Positions 5,454 to 5,623 of a DNA stretch of 5,623 nt are shown here, piece after piece (within the stretch, counting starts at the first letter, position 1; each line of letters opens with the position of its first letter). Source of the stretch: Flavisolibacter sp. (lineage in GTDB: Bacteria; Bacteroidota; Bacteroidia; Chitinophagales; Chitinophagaceae); the NCBI GenBank assembly GCA_013695175.1, contig JACDAZ010000212.1:1-5623 (forward strand). Direction: 5' to 3'. The translations under genes and the position numbers were made by a program. The notes under the pieces are model-generated. The model ran no database searches and was not told the DNA's origin. It worked only from the letters and a program-made list of their open reading frames with translations.

Positions 5454-5623
5454 ATGGCAAATCATAATCAATTAGGAAAGAAGGGTGAAGAACTGGCAGC
5501 AGCTTTTTTAATCACAAAAGGATATCACCTGCTGCACCAAAACTGGCGGCATTCACATTACGAAATAGATATTATTGCTATAAAAAATAATAAGGTACAT
5601 TTTGTAGAAGTAAAAAGCAGGTC
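5454..5623 (+). CDS. YraN/UPF0102 family nuclease-fold protein (N-terminal part, 3' end outside window)
   Basis: The window holds 56 codons from ATG 5454; the family is usually about 115-125 residues, so roughly half is seen. Residues 7-17 (LGKKGEELAAA), GYHLLHQNWR (23-32), EIDIIA (37-42) and VHFVEVKSR (48-56) are the defining UPF0102 blocks. Asp39, Glu52 and Lys54 form the D...ExK signature of a PD-(D/E)XK nuclease fold, which suggests a Holliday-junction-resolvase-like nuclease. The biological role is not settled. The usual Gly before EID is Tyr36 here, a position that varies in the family. It is divergent from manA with only 36 bp between the start codons. Confidence 0.9.
   Translation, partial: MANHNQLGKKGEELAAAFLITKGYHLLHQNWRHSHYEIDIIAIKNNKVHFVEVKSR

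Overview
The window looks like an ordinary chromosomal segment of a Bacteroidota bacterium, most likely the Chitinophagaceae or a near relative. This rests on the low GC content, AT-rich intergenic regions, the near absence of Shine-Dalgarno sequences, several TAnnTTTG-like -7 promoter elements, and the gene set itself (DUF6580 protein, FtnA-type ferritin, YraN/UPF0102, RluF, class I ManA). The lineage is inferred from style and protein similarity; no rRNA is present to confirm it.

Layout, left to right. A forward-strand block opens with the 3' end of a Dph6/DUF71-type ATP-binding protein (2-376). It continues with the pseudouridine synthase RluF (434-1168), a four-helix membrane protein of unknown function (1231-1620) and a Gmad2-domain lipoprotein (1640-2119). 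This block closes at a hairpin plus T-run (2152-2181) whose right arm overlaps the stop codon of the convergent gene. Two reverse-strand genes follow: a non-haem ferritin (2172-2681) and a DUF6580 membrane protein (2892-3488), separated by about 210 bp that hold a plausible ferritin promoter and no gene I can support.

Divergent from DUF6580 is a two-gene forward-strand cassette. It has a 62-residue helical protein, the putative antitoxin (3611-3799), overlapping by 4 nt a Fic/Doc 'death-on-curing' toxin-family gene (3796-4200). On the reverse strand lies class I mannose-6-phosphate isomerase (4215-5417, probably a GTG start). It is divergent from a YraN/UPF0102 gene (5454 onward, cut by the window end), and about 36 bp are shared between the two starts.

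The most unusual signal is inside the Fic/Doc gene. A perfect 26-nt copy of an upstream stretch of the same gene (3915-3940) reappears at 4001-4026, read in a different frame. It splits the catalytic HPFxDGNKRT motif with nine extra residues. Without those nine residues the protein would be 125 aa, close to a normal Doc length. The conserved motif arginine is also replaced by glycine. The reading frame is intact, so this looks like a toxin disarmed by a short templated insertion rather than by a frameshift. The other genes are housekeeping or stress functions: ribosome modification, iron storage, sugar-phosphate metabolism, and a probable nuclease-fold protein.
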